From Blastocrithidia nonstop (lineage: Eukaryota > Euglenozoa > Kinetoplastea > Trypanosomatida > Trypanosomatidae), in the NCBI GenBank assembly GCA_028554745.1, contig JAQOTN010000021.1, positions 62,001 to 126,000 of the forward strand: a DNA stretch of 64,000 nucleotides, read 5' to 3'. Below are positions 1-11,867 of this stretch, one piece after another. Under the pieces are notes generated by a model that was not told the DNA's origin, searched no databases, and was given only the letters and a program-made list of their open reading frames with translations. A program made the position numbers and the translations under genes. How positions within the stretch are numbered: position 1 is the stretch's first letter; each line of letters starts with the position of its first letter.

Positions 1-1556
1 CGCGATCAATGGCTTGGTGATCTGCGGCTGGATTTCAGCTTGGGTCTAACATAATCACACACGAGGCAGAGGTAAAGGTCAAACCAAGACCACCCACTTG
101 AGTGGTAAGTAGACAAACCAAATAGGAGTTGTTTTGTTTATTTTTTGTACAACTACTAAAACTACTATCATTCATCACATTAGCATTCATCAAAGATGAG
201 CTTTACAACTATTTTTATTCTGTACATACACCATTAAAGTTATTAACAAGTACCTGACGTTGTTACGGCAGTACTTCTCCGTCTAATCGACAAAATGGAA
301 TGAGCCATAAATGCAAGATTATTGATAACATGTCTAGAAGACGTTTAGATCGAGAGAAGACCAAAATACGACGATGATCGTTCAAGGCACGTGTAATGAT
401 GTGAAGTGCAACAGACAGCTTTGATCCACTTCAAATATCACCCATCCATTAGTTTCAGTCTATTGTTTCTGTATTATCGTTGCAATTTTGTGTGTTTTAG
501 TCGATACTGTTGCAGTTGTTACCACTTCTTTCACAATCCGTTTATTTATTATTAACATCTATATTAGAAATTGTTTGCAAAGGTGAGAAAGGTGACGCGA
601 TGGCTGAATGAAATCCAGCCTCTGTCAGTCCCAATCACGGATGATTGCAAATCTGAGTAAGTGTAGTTAACAATAGCAGTGGTCCACCACCACCGTTGTT
701 ATTATTATTATTCTTACACCTCTTCTTTTTAACGTTTTTGTTTTCTTTCTTATTTACTATTGATATTGCCTATTGTTGATATTAGCCCTCAACATCTTAT
801 ACACCTTTCATATACATATCAATAACCTCGTCATGAGATGGTGTGCATAATAGTTATTATAATTGTTGCTACTAATATCGTTACTACTACTATTACTACT
901 ACAACATAGATGATGAGGTAGATTATTGCGTTAGCATCATTACCTCTTTACTTGCTAGAAAAGTTTCGTATTGCATTCTCTGAATGCTACTGAGTTGAAC
1001 TCACACAACCATTTCATGTTTTGTGATCTGTACAGCGTGCTGCAATGAGGCCTTTTCTCGACGTAGCATGTATGGTGCAATGGCAGACTGCAATTTACGC
1101 AGTTCTACTTATGCCGCACGCTTCTGTGACACACTCGCATCTTTTTCATTACCTTGTAGGAGTGTTGTGTTAATTTGCTTAAACGAGGCACGTTCATGGT
1201 GCAATATACTTCCATCGAGAAAGTGGAAAATGCTCCAAATATCTTCAAACGAGTTCATAAAGGGTGTACCAGTCAGTGCAATCTTGTGTCGTGCAGAGAG
1301 TTGCATGACGCTCTTAAAGCTGTGCGTAGAGGCGTCCTTGATTAAGTGCGCTTCATCTAAGATGAGATAATCCAACATCACACGAGCTGGAATGCAGTGT
1401 ACATCTTGACGCAGTACGCCGTAACTAGTCAAGATAATAATTGGTTGTGAAGTGTAGTATTACATTTTATGTCATAGTGCCTGACGTTTCTTTTTGGTCT
1501 GGCCATGAATTACACAAATAGCAACGTTTGGCGTGCATTACTTAATATGATGCTTA

Positions 1557-1629
<73 letters not shown>

Positions 1630-2284
1630 TAATAGTTGAAAGTGTTCCATTGCAGGATGAGGCAAATGAGCCTCAACTTTGTAAACTTTACTGTCACATA
1701 TTAATGAGCGTAGGAGGCATGACAATTAGTGTGGTGTTAATCGCATTCATTGCATACAAACAACGAAGTAGCACACATACCTGAATTGTCTTACCAAGCC
1801 CCATCTCATCCGCCAACAGACACGCCCTCGCATGGCAATGACGCTTGTACATTCACTGAATACCTTCTATCTGGTAGTCAAACAACTTTTATTGTACACA
1901 ACGTCGAATAGATAACATTTGTGGTGTAGAAGGAATAGCTTGTGAAATTTATGATAATGATGATGATGATAATGATCAATGTGGTGAAATGCTAGATGCT
2001 CGTGTTATATTGTGTTCATTACATGTAATTTTCTACATTGTTTGAATAGAAGATAACGAAGATAACGGTGGTGCAGAGTTGGCTCGAACGTTTACAGAAA
2101 TAGCAGATGGTTGTAATCCGCATTTTTTGTTTGCACTATACTCCATTCTCTTTTTACTATTAATGTCAAGTTTATTGATGCTGTTATTTGAATTAAAATG
2201 TTTGTTTTCTGCATCATACGATGAACTTGAGGCTGACGCATCTTGTCAACTTAACAAATCCTCAAGTATGTCGTCGTACTACAT
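1..2284 (-). CDS. SNF2-family DNA-dependent ATPase, ERCC6/ERCC6L-like (3' partial)
   Basis: An SNF2 translocase that would remodel or strip proteins from DNA in the nucleus. Read with TGA=Trp and TAA/TAG=Glu, one frame runs from the ATG at 2284 to the window edge, 761 codons. Motifs in order: LFDYQIEGIQWM (about residue 150), GLGKTIQ Walker A (about 165), a TLIVMPPTLINMW block, LTSYGVLR, LDEAHLIKD (about 305), ALTGTP, then C-terminal lobe QICNHPW (about 545), SGSKL, RILVFSRS, LTTQVGGLGLTF and DPSWNPAADHQAIDR at the edge. The Trp of GIQWM, CNHPW and DPSWNP are TGA. The phrase LIVMPPTLINMW is closest to ERCC6L/PICH-type proteins, but CSB/Rad26 is possible. A long Asn run (1561-1627) and a seven-codon Glu run (881-901) interrupt it. 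A pyrimidine tract and CAG lie upstream. The C-terminus is outside the window. Confidence 0.88.
881..901 (-). repeat. Run of seven consecutive TAG/TAA codons read as poly-Glu
   Basis: Within the helicase frame seven codons in a row are TAG or TAA, and the conserved CNHPW and C-lobe motifs follow further on in the same frame. Under the proposed code this is an acidic Glu tract in a loop between motifs. Further TAG/TAA pairs lie just beyond it. Confidence 0.8.
1561..1627. repeat. ATT/AAT trinucleotide microsatellite (poly-Asn on the minus strand)
   Basis: A 67-base perfect TAT/ATT repeat. In the helicase frame it reads AAT repeated, giving a run of about 22 Asn between the LINMWQ block and the CTPNVAICVIHG block. 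The length probably varies between strains. Confidence 0.95.
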
Positions 2285-2326
2285 CTTTCCTTTTTTGTTG
2301 TTGTTGTTGTTGTCGTTATTCTAAAT

Positions 2327-2388
2327 CTGATATTACGTGTATTGTGGCAAATAAAACAGTAAATAGCAAAGAGAAAAAAGTCACATCA
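2327..2388 (-). promoter_or_regulatory. Spliced-leader acceptor of the helicase gene
   Basis: On the minus strand a T/C-rich stretch (rc of 2367-2388) is followed by a CAG at 2329-2327 and then about 42 bases of leader before the ATG at 2284. This is the usual form of a trypanosomatid trans-splice acceptor. The exact AG used is inferred. Confidence 0.55.
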
Positions 2389-2577
2389 AGGTAAAAAAAA
2401 AAAAAAATTATATTGAGAAAATCAGCAAATTATGAACAAACACACATCATCTTTATTTGACGTTTAAAATTTTTTACATATTTACTAAAATAAATAATAT
2501 ACATACTTCTATAAAAATTAAAACTTTACTCTAACAGGGTTCTAATGATTTTGTTAAATGTGAATAAGGTGATTTTA

Positions 2578-4953
2578 TTACTCGTCATTACTTTCCTTAC
2601 TACTAATAATAGTAGTATCACTGATCGATGGCTAATAAGACTATTATATCTCATCAAATGACGTACTCACCGGTGCAATTCCATTATTGCGAATGACACA
2701 CTTGTTAATATGTAACGTACAGCCTGTGAAGCGTTAAATGCCATAACAAGCATTCTCTTCAATGACACAGTGTACAAGTTACACTACTGCGGACAAACCT
2801 ATCAGTACACCATTATTGGCATTGTGTGCAATGACACACCACGTTAATGCACACACTGGTGTTTTACTATGAGTTATACGTTATTGTGTAATACCAAGTA
2901 GATGCATATTAGCGTTGTTATTGTTGTTGTAGTAAATGCCATTGCCATTGATCACCACACCATCATTTCTGCAACGTTACACCAAACACTTGTGTAGTGT
3001 GCAAAGGGTATTGTGAATGTGCAAACCCACTTCACAAAAGGTAAACTAACAATGTGTGCATGTTACTCGACACAGCGAATGAGCCATGTCATTATTGCCC
3101 AATGCAAATAATCCAGCAAAGCCACATTTGGTGAATAGGCACAAACGACATTATAATTCGGTCAACATGGGCTATTATGAAATTGCATAAGATTCAAATG
3201 TTTTAGTGATAATATTATTGATGTCGATGTCTTCACACTTCATAACAACTCCACCACCGCTATTGGAGTAAACATGACAACCTTACATCAACACATATGA
3301 TCCACTACCAATGTAGATTAATGGGGCTACTTCTGTTTCATTAACTTCGCTATGCGATAAGTTAAGTTAGTGTGTTATCTCGTTGACAATACTATTATCA
3401 TAACCTACAAACATTATTGAGCGAATGATAATTTTGACATTGCCTCGTATTAAAAGTGCAGGTGCAAACGTCTGGCATGGCTTGATGATTACCATCGCAC
3501 CAGGAAGAGCACATGTCATGTTGATCGTGATGTGTTCTTTATTGTTAATTTCACCGTTTCTGCTATTGTTAGTTTCAATTACATTTATGACTTATTGTGT
3601 TTGTCTTTACATTATCATTTATGCAATAAACTACAAATTTTCATAGTACACTCCAGGATTGAGTACAAGTGTGATATTGCATGATAACGGTAAAATTTAT
3701 TGCAACTTGAGACCAATTACACTGTGCTTTTACTCTGACGGTGGACTGAGAGTCAAGGTGATTGTTTGAAGTTAGCGTGTTGGTATACGCTAACTTTTAT
3801 ACTCTCTTTGATCTACAATGAGATGCGTTTAGTGTTCTGTTGTGTGTTGTGTAATGAGACATCTTGGTGGACGCAAAACAGGTGTAAACTCTTTTCCAGT
3901 TTTGTAATTTAATCTTTTCTTTACTCGTTGTACATTAGGTTAGTTTTGATAGCTATTGCTATTACTAGTTGTGTCAACAATTATTGATTGAGTATCTCTT
4001 GACGATTGTTTATTTTACTCACTGTTATTGTCAAAGTGCACTTGCTATCGTTATTTATGTCTGTTTTGTATTGTTTGTCTGCAAAAATATTGCTACGAAG
4101 TATTATCATTACCTCTGTAGTTGTGTTAATGCGTAAATGATGTAGTATTGCTACTATTCCTACTATTGTTGCTCTTGTGATGTATTGCTGCTGTCATTGA
4201 TGAAGTATTGAGAGTGTTACTTGTATTTACGGCCATGTCAAACTTTAGTTTAAACTATTTAGTTTGTTAGTAATCTACTTAACTTTTTTATAATTATGTT
4301 TGCGTTCCTAATTCTAAATATTCGATTAGTTGTTGCTCCTGCTTTTATTATTTTGATTGGTTGCAGACATTTGTCTGAGTTGCAGATTACACATGAGCAG
4401 CGTGTTCAGTTTACACACCTATACAATTTCGTTGTATCCCTCTACAACGTTTAAGACCTTCTTTTTATTACCTTTAATTTTGACAAGCTAATGTGTAGAA
4501 CTGTTGTGCACATTGCAAAAAATAACAAAGGTAGCGTGTGGTGTGTCAAAGTACATCATGCCGTGTTCGCTCATCGAATTATGAGTGCAGCAATGTAGAT
4601 ATGCGTTATTACAGTAATATCAAATCAATCGCTGACATGGATTCAATCAGCTTTTCCATTTTGTCATGTGGAGATTAATTACTTTCACTTTTATTAACTA
4701 TACTACGTTTTTTGTAAATTCTATTCATACCCTCGTTTGATTTCTACTGATGATTAATAACAAAATCATGTTATTTTTTAATTTATTTTGTTGCTACATT
4801 TTATTTAGTGTCAATGTTATATTTTGCAAACAGTGCTTACATCATTTCCTCTTACCGGCCTGCAAACGTTTACAAAATAACATCAACATCTTTTAATTTT
4901 ACTGGATTGTGCTAACGATAAAATGCAATAAGGTTTTCACGCGTGCTGGTCAT
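2578..4953 (-). CDS. Right-handed parallel beta-helix repeat protein
   Basis: 791 residues. The start MTSTRENLIAFYREHNP opens an acidic helical N-terminal part (about residues 1-60) in which many Glu are TAA/TAG. A long charged, Asn/Gln-rich linker follows. The C-terminal third (about 470-768) has repeated short turns of the type CVIRNNG, VIAHNANNGV and IEENACYGIE, typical of pectate-lyase/NosD-like beta-helix coils. Such domains bind or cleave carbohydrate, or act as scaffolds; no catalytic residues could be identified, so a structural role is as likely. The frame ends at a tandem TAA TAA (2580-2575). It is second in the minus-strand cluster. The family call rests on the repeat pattern only. 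Confidence 0.68.
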
Positions 4954-5399
4954 TGCAAATAGTAAGTAAATGTTAATAAAAACAGAATCCTATTATTCAA
5001 TTAATAAATAATAAAGCTATACAAAAAAAAATAAGAAACAATAATCATCGTTTATCTTTCATCGTACACAATTTTTTTTGTTTGGTCTATAACATATTGA
5101 TTCAGGATATTTGTTTATATAATAACACCACAACGTAATCATTCTATAACATCATTTTCTGATTTAATTATACAATAACAAACGTAATCACAAAAACTAA
5201 AGTGTGTATAAAAATTTAAAAAAAAACTATTACAATACAAACATCTTCATCTAATTACTATTTAATAGTAAAAAAAAATTAATCAACAAAAACACTATTG
5301 TATAAACAATGATATAATAATCGAATATAATATTAATTAATCATAATATTGATATCAAAAATAAACAAATTAAACATTTTACTTTATTAACAAAAATCT
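4954..5399. other. Intergenic, AT-rich
   Basis: Homopolymer A/T runs between the beta-helix and enkurin genes. Expected to hold the 3' UTR of one gene and the acceptor of the next. No ORF with family motifs was found. Confidence 0.6.
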
Positions 5400-6470
5400 T
5401 TACAGCGGTATATATAACGGCTTCTTTGTGCTATACTTGCGCTCCAGGTCTTCTAACTTTGACAGCTCATCGTATATGTTACGTCGTTTGTTCTTTATGT
5501 TCTCTGTGTCAAAGCGAATAGGTAGTTTGCTCAGTTGTAGCTACAACTCCTTCTTTCGCTATGCAAATTGTTATAACATTTTACACTTCTCGTCATCTGA
5601 GACCAATCGCTGACCTGGAGGTATTTTAGCCAATTATTGTCGTTGATGTACAGCCTAAGCAATGGCTTCTTTCTATGCATGTAACTCGTCTTTGCGGCGC
5701 TGTAAATAACGAGGCACTTTACCAGGATTACCGAATTCCTAGTGCTTATTCTTGCCTTCTAATTCATTGCTTATCATGTTGTTAGTACTACCATAACAAT
5801 TGTTATTGTTCTTGTTGTTTGTGTTACGGCGTTTTGATGAATACAATGTTTGAATGTTCTACCCTTGACCAAAGCGCAATGGTGAGGACAATGAGTGTGA
5901 ACAAAATTTGTCTTTATTGTTATCATAATTATTATTGGTACAGTTGTTTCTTGTCAACTCATATTGAGATAGACGTCCTGTGTTGCGTGTTGCTACTGAT
6001 GCATTTGTTTTACGTACAGCATTGTCTGAGCTACCTATAGGTTGTTCAATCAGTTAATTACCTCGTTCGTAATATGTGTGCACATGGGCTGCTTTTGCAC
6101 CAAGACTACTATGACGCTCATTACGTTCTTGCTCATCATCATCGTTGCTGCCGTTACAACCGTTATCTGCAAAGTCATTTTCTTCGTCATCCGTGTCGCA
6201 TTCGCGAATGTACACGTTGATTTGCACATCGTCACTCACATCACTCACCTTTTTCTTTTGTCTATTGTTATTATTGATGTTGTTGTTGTTGTTGTTCATC
6301 ATAGTGTGGTGTAACTGCAATGTTGTGCCTTTGTTATAACCTTGTCGGCCTTGTAGACAACTACCTGCCTTGTTCTGCATAGTTGCCTCAGCTTAGCGCA
6401 ATCGTTGACGATTGATTTACTGCTGTTCACGTAGCTGCAGCAAATTCATACGATGTGCGTTTCCACGCAT
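5400..6470 (-). CDS. Enkurin-domain flagellar protein
   Basis: 356 residues. The C-terminal third (about 240-356) follows the enkurin pattern: a GKVPRYLQRRKDEL segment, a long charged helix, then KLPIRFDTENIKNKRRN and a closing LEDLERKYSTKK with a hydrophobic end. In other flagellates enkurin binds doublet microtubules of the axoneme (a microtubule inner protein) and was first described as a TRPC-channel and calmodulin adaptor, so an axonemal role is inferred. The N-terminal part is hydrophilic with Asn and Asp/Glu-rich runs. Many Glu in the domain are TAG or TAA (for example in DELHAEKEAIAEAVHQ). The start at 6470 is preceded by TAA TAA and a plausible ACATAG acceptor. The frame ends at a single TAA. 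Confidence 0.78.
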
Positions 6471-6808
6471 AGTTTATTACGTTGTGGTGTGTTAGTAGTT
6501 AATAACCTATGTAAAACGCAAAATAATCTGAATGAGAGATTATTTGTACAAAAAAAAATTCTACCAAAAGTGCAGAAGGCACAAACAAACAAGTAAGAGA
6601 GAAATAGTCAATGGCATCATGTAAAGATTGTTATTTCAAATTTTAATTTAATGTATTATCTCTTCAATTTACATCTTGTATATGATTGAAAATACAAATT
6701 AATTTGAAGAAACATTATTTTGATGTGACAAAACAACATTTATTTTATTATAAGATGGTAAATTTAATATCTTTTTTATTTGTTAATTTTGCATAAAAAA
6801 AAGATGTT
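6471..6808. other. Intergenic, AT-rich
   Basis: Spacer between enkurin and thioredoxin with T/A homopolymers and a plausible acceptor near the enkurin start. No gene seen. Confidence 0.6.
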
Positions 6809-7123
6809 TTAATTCAAGGATCTAATTTTGTTCCTTATTTCGTTTACATCAGCACCAATCACATAACCTTCAAGTTTGCCTGACTTTACAATCATAAACG
6901 TAGGCAGTTGCATCACTCTGCATTTGGTCACAATCTCATTGTTGTTATCTGCATCTACTTTGGCAAACTGAACTTTAGGAAACTCATAGGTTAACTTTTC
7001 AACTTATCGTTACATCGTCTTACACGGACCACACCACACCGCGCAAAAGTATATGACAGTCAATTTGTCGCTATTGACCAATTAGCGAAACTTTTCTACA
7101 TTGTAGACCTCAACGAGACGCAT
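6809..7123 (-). CDS. TRX: Thioredoxin
   Basis: 104 residues, the usual size of classical thioredoxin. The active site WCGPCKTM is complete (Trp is TGG here), followed by FAKVDADNN and the cis-proline loop LPTFMIVKSG. It would reduce protein disulphides in the cytosol, in trypanosomatids alongside the trypanothione/tryparedoxin system. Three TAA codons are read as Glu; the one in KTME-R matches the Glu of the KTIER form I associate with kinetoplastid thioredoxins, so it also supports TAA=Glu. Stop is TAA at 6811-6809. Confidence 0.92.
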
Positions 7124-7571
7124 TTACAACTTTTAGTCTTTTATTGTTTATAATATGAAAAAATAGAATAATAGTCAATCTTTAAAAAATGACACACTTC
7201 ACGTATGTAGTGTTAATGCAATATATCAACGATAAAAAGTAGCTATTGTTTAAAATATCTGATTTTTGTACTATTACTAAATTAACAGAGAAACAATAAA
7301 ATTGCACAAAGAAACAATCAACGTGTATACAGTGCATTACAATAAATGTATACCTAATATATTGTCTTTTAAAAAAATTATATTTGCTCATGTATGAAAT
7401 AACATAAAATTATTTTTTTAAATGTTTTGTGAAGACAAATATTACCGAAAACATATAATTGAAATGTACAAACCAATTAATCAAAAGGTGGGGAGGAAAA
7501 AATAATTAGTTCAATTAAAAATTTTACACTTGATTATTATTATTATTATGTGATAATTAACAAGACTATTT
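7124..7571. other. Intergenic, AT-rich
   Basis: A minus-strand open stretch at 7182-7391 is hydrophobic and low in complexity and lies upstream of the thioredoxin start, so it is treated as leader or spacer. Several TTA triplets near 7534-7548 read as tandem TAA on the minus strand beyond the end of the acetyltransferase gene. Confidence 0.55.
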
Positions 7572-9932
7572 TTATGCGCTGTTGTCGAAAGTAAACTACT
7601 CAGTTGTCGTTCCTGATGACAAGCCACAACTAATATTATCACTATTCTCACCTAACTACTCACAAATAACTGCAGTATTCTTTGTAACATTATTCACATC
7701 ATTCGTGAAGTTAGTTCTACTACATGAAGTAAATAACACATTTGGTTTTGTACATTGTGCAGTTACCTCTTCTAATGGCAAAGTCGATGAAGAACAAGGT
7801 GATGTAAAGTAATACACTCATTTACTTTTGCTACGTACTTCACCTTTACTGTTATAGTTTGGAATATAATATTTCAGTGTTCGCCCTTATGGTAGCAAAC
7901 ACACATCCTTGTCAATTGTTCGCATCATTGTGGGTAGTATCTCACTTGTTTTGGTACGTTGACTCTTGTGGCTTCGCTTCAATCTGCTTTCACTCTACAT
8001 ATTTTACGATTGCTAATGCTACTGCGACTGTTCGCTTAAGTTGGCAAATGTCTTTTATGGAGATCGTAATGAATGCTACATTTAGCGTACTTTATACTGC
8101 TAGTTAACTTTACTTTGCTTATCACACATCTTTTCATGTTTTTTACTTTACAAACTCTTCTTTTCATGTTTAATATTTTTGTTTGTACAATCTTATTTTT
8201 TATTTTTATTAATTGTTTTTGTCATTTTACTAAATTGGCTTAACGTACGCATTTAATTCTTTCGCTTCGTGTTCTTTATTGCAAATCCTCACTGAGAGTA
8301 AAAACTCATCGCACGACGTGACAAAGGCGACAGCGAGGCAGTTTGTACGTTGTGCACACGTAGTCATTACATACCAAGAAATAATAAAAACGAACCAATT
8401 CCTTGATGCTGATATAGTGGACTACAAGCCAAGAACTCAATTCAGCCTTACTTGGTAATTGCAATGAGACCAATAAGGTGATCTATATGATGATGATGAT
8501 GATGATGGTAATGATACTGTGAGTGTTAAGACGAAGTGAATGTATTTATTTATGAATTTACATTGTTATCATGTTTGTTAATCATCTCACTTTATCGTTT
8601 ACGCTTTGTGCACAGCTTATTAGTAGCGGTGGCAATACGTAATTTTTAATGTAGCTCATCAAATGAACTTTGTCTATTTTCATCATTGAGGAGTTATTAC
8701 TACTGTCTAAATGATTGCTGTGCTTGTTATAGTGCCACATCTACCGCAACAATTCGACATGCTGCGGCAAACGTTGAGTGAAGCAGCCTAGTACCTCCCA
8801 TGTTATACTTGGTGACGTTAAGCAATAGTGAGTTTCAGCTTCGTCTATCTTGTGCGTTGTCATCGTACATGATACGAAATGCAATTTGCTTGTCAAGGTA
8901 TAATTGTGGTATTTATGCAATCTCGTACTCAAATCATTTGCCAAAGTAACCTTTTCTATTGGCTGAAATGTTTGACAATGTTTACGCACACTAACATGAT
9001 GTCAATGTCCTCTGCAAAGGTGTTATACAAACGTTATTAATTTACTGAACTTTAATTTATTTGACATTATCGTATGTATAATCATTCACATTACACTTGC
9101 TAATTACGCAATGCTAAACCTATTATTATTGTTAATATAGTATTTTGTCGGTTGTAGAGTGAGGGCTATTCACGTTAATCTTGTCTTTTGCTTGCTAGCA
9201 ATAATGATGTACATTTACCTTGTCAAGTTGTTTGTAATAACAATTTGTTGTATTGTAATGGCATTTGATATTACGTTGTTAATTGTAGTGCTTCTTCACT
9301 GCATAGCCCATTTTGTTAAACATGCGAGTAGTAAATGTAACTGGAGCTTACATTTCTGTACTACCTAGTGCACGAGCAAATCTTTATGCAAATGACACCA
9401 ACTGTCGTCCTATGTGAATTCCTCGTCATTTGTTAATTACTGAAAGTCATAAAATAGTGCACAGTTTACTCTGTTAAACACGAGTTGTGTCAATACTAAT
9501 AAAGCCGATCATAGTTTGCTATGAATTAGCAAATTATGTTGATGGTAATAATGATGCATGATGTTCAACACATGTACTTTATTATAGTAAAGGGTCAAAT
9601 ACTGAAGTATTATGCTGACACTAATATTGTCAAGCAATAAATGTACGAGCACTTGGTGAGTGCAGTACACTCTTGTACAGCTGACTGGACATAAACTGAG
9701 CATCTCGAGATAAACGTACTCGAATAAATTATATTTGTTAGGTATTACTGCAATCTAATTAGTGAATAATGAATGTATTTTTGCTTACTTGTTAACTGCT
9801 GCCGCTGCTTACCGTGATGTGATTACATTTGTCATGCATTTGCGATGGTGGCTATGATTGAAGATCAGAAAAAGCAGAATTGTATAACTATTTGCCACCT
9901 ATTTGATTTGTTATCATGATTGTTTATGGCAT
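7572..9932 (-). CDS. GNAT-type N-acetyltransferase-like protein with low-complexity insertions
   Basis: 786 residues in one frame. Around residues 150-205 there is a GNAT-like block: LWLSVINKW then IHIGRQLVSFAERFARALG (acetyl-CoA binding loop and helix) and TTRMFNKMGY. A second block around 490-550 has LACSPLYQHQGIGSFLL, then RAMSFYSQWGF, the classic motif A loop and the FY-GF ending. They may be two GNAT folds, as in tandem acetyltransferases, or one fold split by a long insertion; I cannot tell. A His run and Ser/Asn-rich segments separate them. The C-terminus is hydrophilic and ends at TAA 7574-7572. The start at 9932 lies just after TTAATAG behind a T-rich tract. Substrate unknown. Confidence 0.65.
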
Positions 9933-9934
9933 TG

Positions 9935-9960
9935 CTATTAAGCAGAGGAAAAAAAATAAT
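9935..9960 (-). promoter_or_regulatory. Spliced-leader acceptor of the acetyltransferase gene
   Basis: The minus strand reads a run of T and C followed by TTAATAG two bases before the ATG at 9932. The short spacing fixes this ATG as the first in-frame start. Confidence 0.6.
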
Positions 9961-10116
9961 TTATATAAAACAAAACAAAAATAAATTAATTATAGACGAA
10001 GTATTGTATACTAGATCATATAAATATTTATTAGAGCAATGTTATCTCAAGAAAATTTTAAAAAATGTACAGTGATTGTAAAACTAAACAAATATATATA
10101 TGTATACACTTTTTTT

Positions 10117-11415
10117 TTACCCTGGTATGAGTGGATCATCTGCCTCTGCAGGCCAGCCTAAACGATTAAACAGTTTGTTCATGTGCTATGGCACCGGTGC
10201 TGTGACACAAATAAATTTGCCTGACCTGTTCTTATACGGTAGCTGTATCTTACGGTGGTGCAGGTGCAGTGGGAGTGACTTGTCCGAGTGATCGTACAAC
10301 GCGAAAAGCGAACGTGGAAATGCTGATTCACCGCCGTATAGGGCATCGCCTAAGATCGGACATCGTAATGCGTGGGCGGTCATGATTCGCTCCTGATGAC
10401 GTCGTGTGGTGAGTGGGTATAGAGAGATAAAACTCAACCGATCTACCGCACTGGCGTTGACAACAAATTAGGCAATCCCTACTTTCGATTCTTTAGTGTG
10501 GGTTGGTCGAGCGATAATAACTGACCCACCTCTACCTGTTTTTTGCATTTCAAAGTGCATTCTAATACGACCATAGTTTACGGTCGGTTTACCAACACAA
10601 AAACCTCAATACACACTGTTCGGTACCACTCGCTTCACGAACATTCTACCGAGCATTCGATGTGCATTACGTGTACGCGCCAACACCACAATTCCACTCG
10701 TAGCTGCGTCCAAGTTATGACATACTATGGGAGTCTACGTGTTGGTATATCTTCATGCTGGCAGCATGTCGGCAATGTTCATTTATAGTGGGTTGACCGT
10801 AGGCATCATGGGCAAGTTGTGTGGTTTGTTAATGACAATTACATACTCATTCTTGAAAAGAACCATTTCTTGTGCTCGTTATCGCACCTACGCAGATAGG
10901 TGAAAGCGAGATGATTTTTACTTCTGTCCTTTTTGTTATTTGTTCTGTGTCTTGTTATCAAAACTGCTATGAGCAACGTTTTGGACTTTATGATCGAATA
11001 CACCACTGGGTGGGGCGATCTGGTTTGCCCAGAACGCACGTGTAGGCACCACAACCAACTCGTCAAACTACAACCGATCGGTTAACCGGGTGTAATGTCT
11101 CTTGCCGTTTTTACGGTAGCGATAAATGTGACCCTGCTGAACTAATCGTTTCATCGTTTCATAATTTCACTAAGGGTAGTGTTGCAGCAAAAAGTCATCC
11201 ACACGCTGACCAAATCACTCTTGTGTTACAACATGATATTGTAATTAGTTTGATTTCTTGCCAAGTGCTTCTCTAGCCTTGAGTGAAAGCGGCAGGTGTT
11301 GCCGGTGAGAAAGTTCAACAGGTGCTCGTGGTTGTGAATGATCTAACGCACTCTCAATCACATTTACAAATGGTGGCTGTCATGCCAGCAGTGCTCGATA
11401 GCAACGACGCAACAT
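10117..11415 (-). CDS. RluA-type RNA pseudouridine synthase
   Basis: 432 residues; would isomerise uridine in rRNA, tRNA or mRNA. The N-terminus MLRRCYRALLAW is basic and hydrophobic and could be a mitochondrial presequence. An S4-like part follows (FGQRVDDFLLQHYP ... MKRLVQQGHIYRY). The catalytic loop is VCHNLDAATSGIVVLAR: the Asp is present, but the usual Arg of HRLD is Asn (codon 10716-10714). The C-lobe has YPLTTRRHQ and HALRCPILGDALYGG, then an LHLHHRKIQLP end and APVPEHMNKLF, in which Glu is TAG. Trp in VYWGF is TGA. The frame closes at TAA 10119-10117. Kinetoplastids have several members of this family; I cannot say which RNA is modified. Confidence 0.86.
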
Positions 11416-11867
11416 GATGTGTTTATGTCAATAAACTATTAATAAAAAAAAATTGATTATTACTACCAAATACAAAATAAAATACAGTAGTGTTATCATG
11501 TGTTTATACGACAAGTAGATTATTCTCAACAAATGGGGAAAAAGATATATTACATCTTTTCACGAGTCAGTTATTAACACATTTTTACACAACCACTTGT
11601 GTACTTGTAAACATATATTTGACCAACGAATAGTGACTTTAATAAATTGTAAAAAAATATATAAAATGCACATGATTTAATTATAATAATATCGATAGTA
11701 CATAAGTAATATGCAATAAACGTTTATAATTAAAGAACAAAACATTTTTGTAGAATAATTAATGCATACACACTGACGTTACAAATATAAATTAGTTTTC
11801 TTTTATATAATAATACTTTTTTCGATTAGAATACTTTTGTAAGTAAATGATGAAAGTTTTTTTACAT
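11416..11867. other. Intergenic, AT-rich
   Basis: A/T-rich spacer between the pseudouridine synthase and the Cys-motif gene. No gene seen. Confidence 0.6.

Noticed and set aside
1023-1370. Plus-strand ORF of 115 codons.
   Set aside because: Antisense shadow of the helicase DEAH and ALTGTP region.
1640-1790. A spliceosomal intron starting GTATGT directly after GLGKTIQ in the helicase.
   Set aside because: The frame runs on through the GTATGT and gives the conserved block TLIVMPPTLINMW, so the sequence is coding.
6042-6339. Overlapping plus-strand ORFs.
   Set aside because: Shadows of the Asn/Asp-rich part of the enkurin gene on the minus strand.
7182-7391. Minus-strand ORF of 69 codons upstream of thioredoxin.
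   Set aside because: Hydrophobic, low complexity, no motif; fits AT-rich leader DNA.
7561-8280. Alternative minus-strand frames over the C-terminal part of the acetyltransferase gene.
   Set aside because: They are open too, but are rich in Trp or hydrophobic residues and do not join the GNAT motifs; the chosen frame does.
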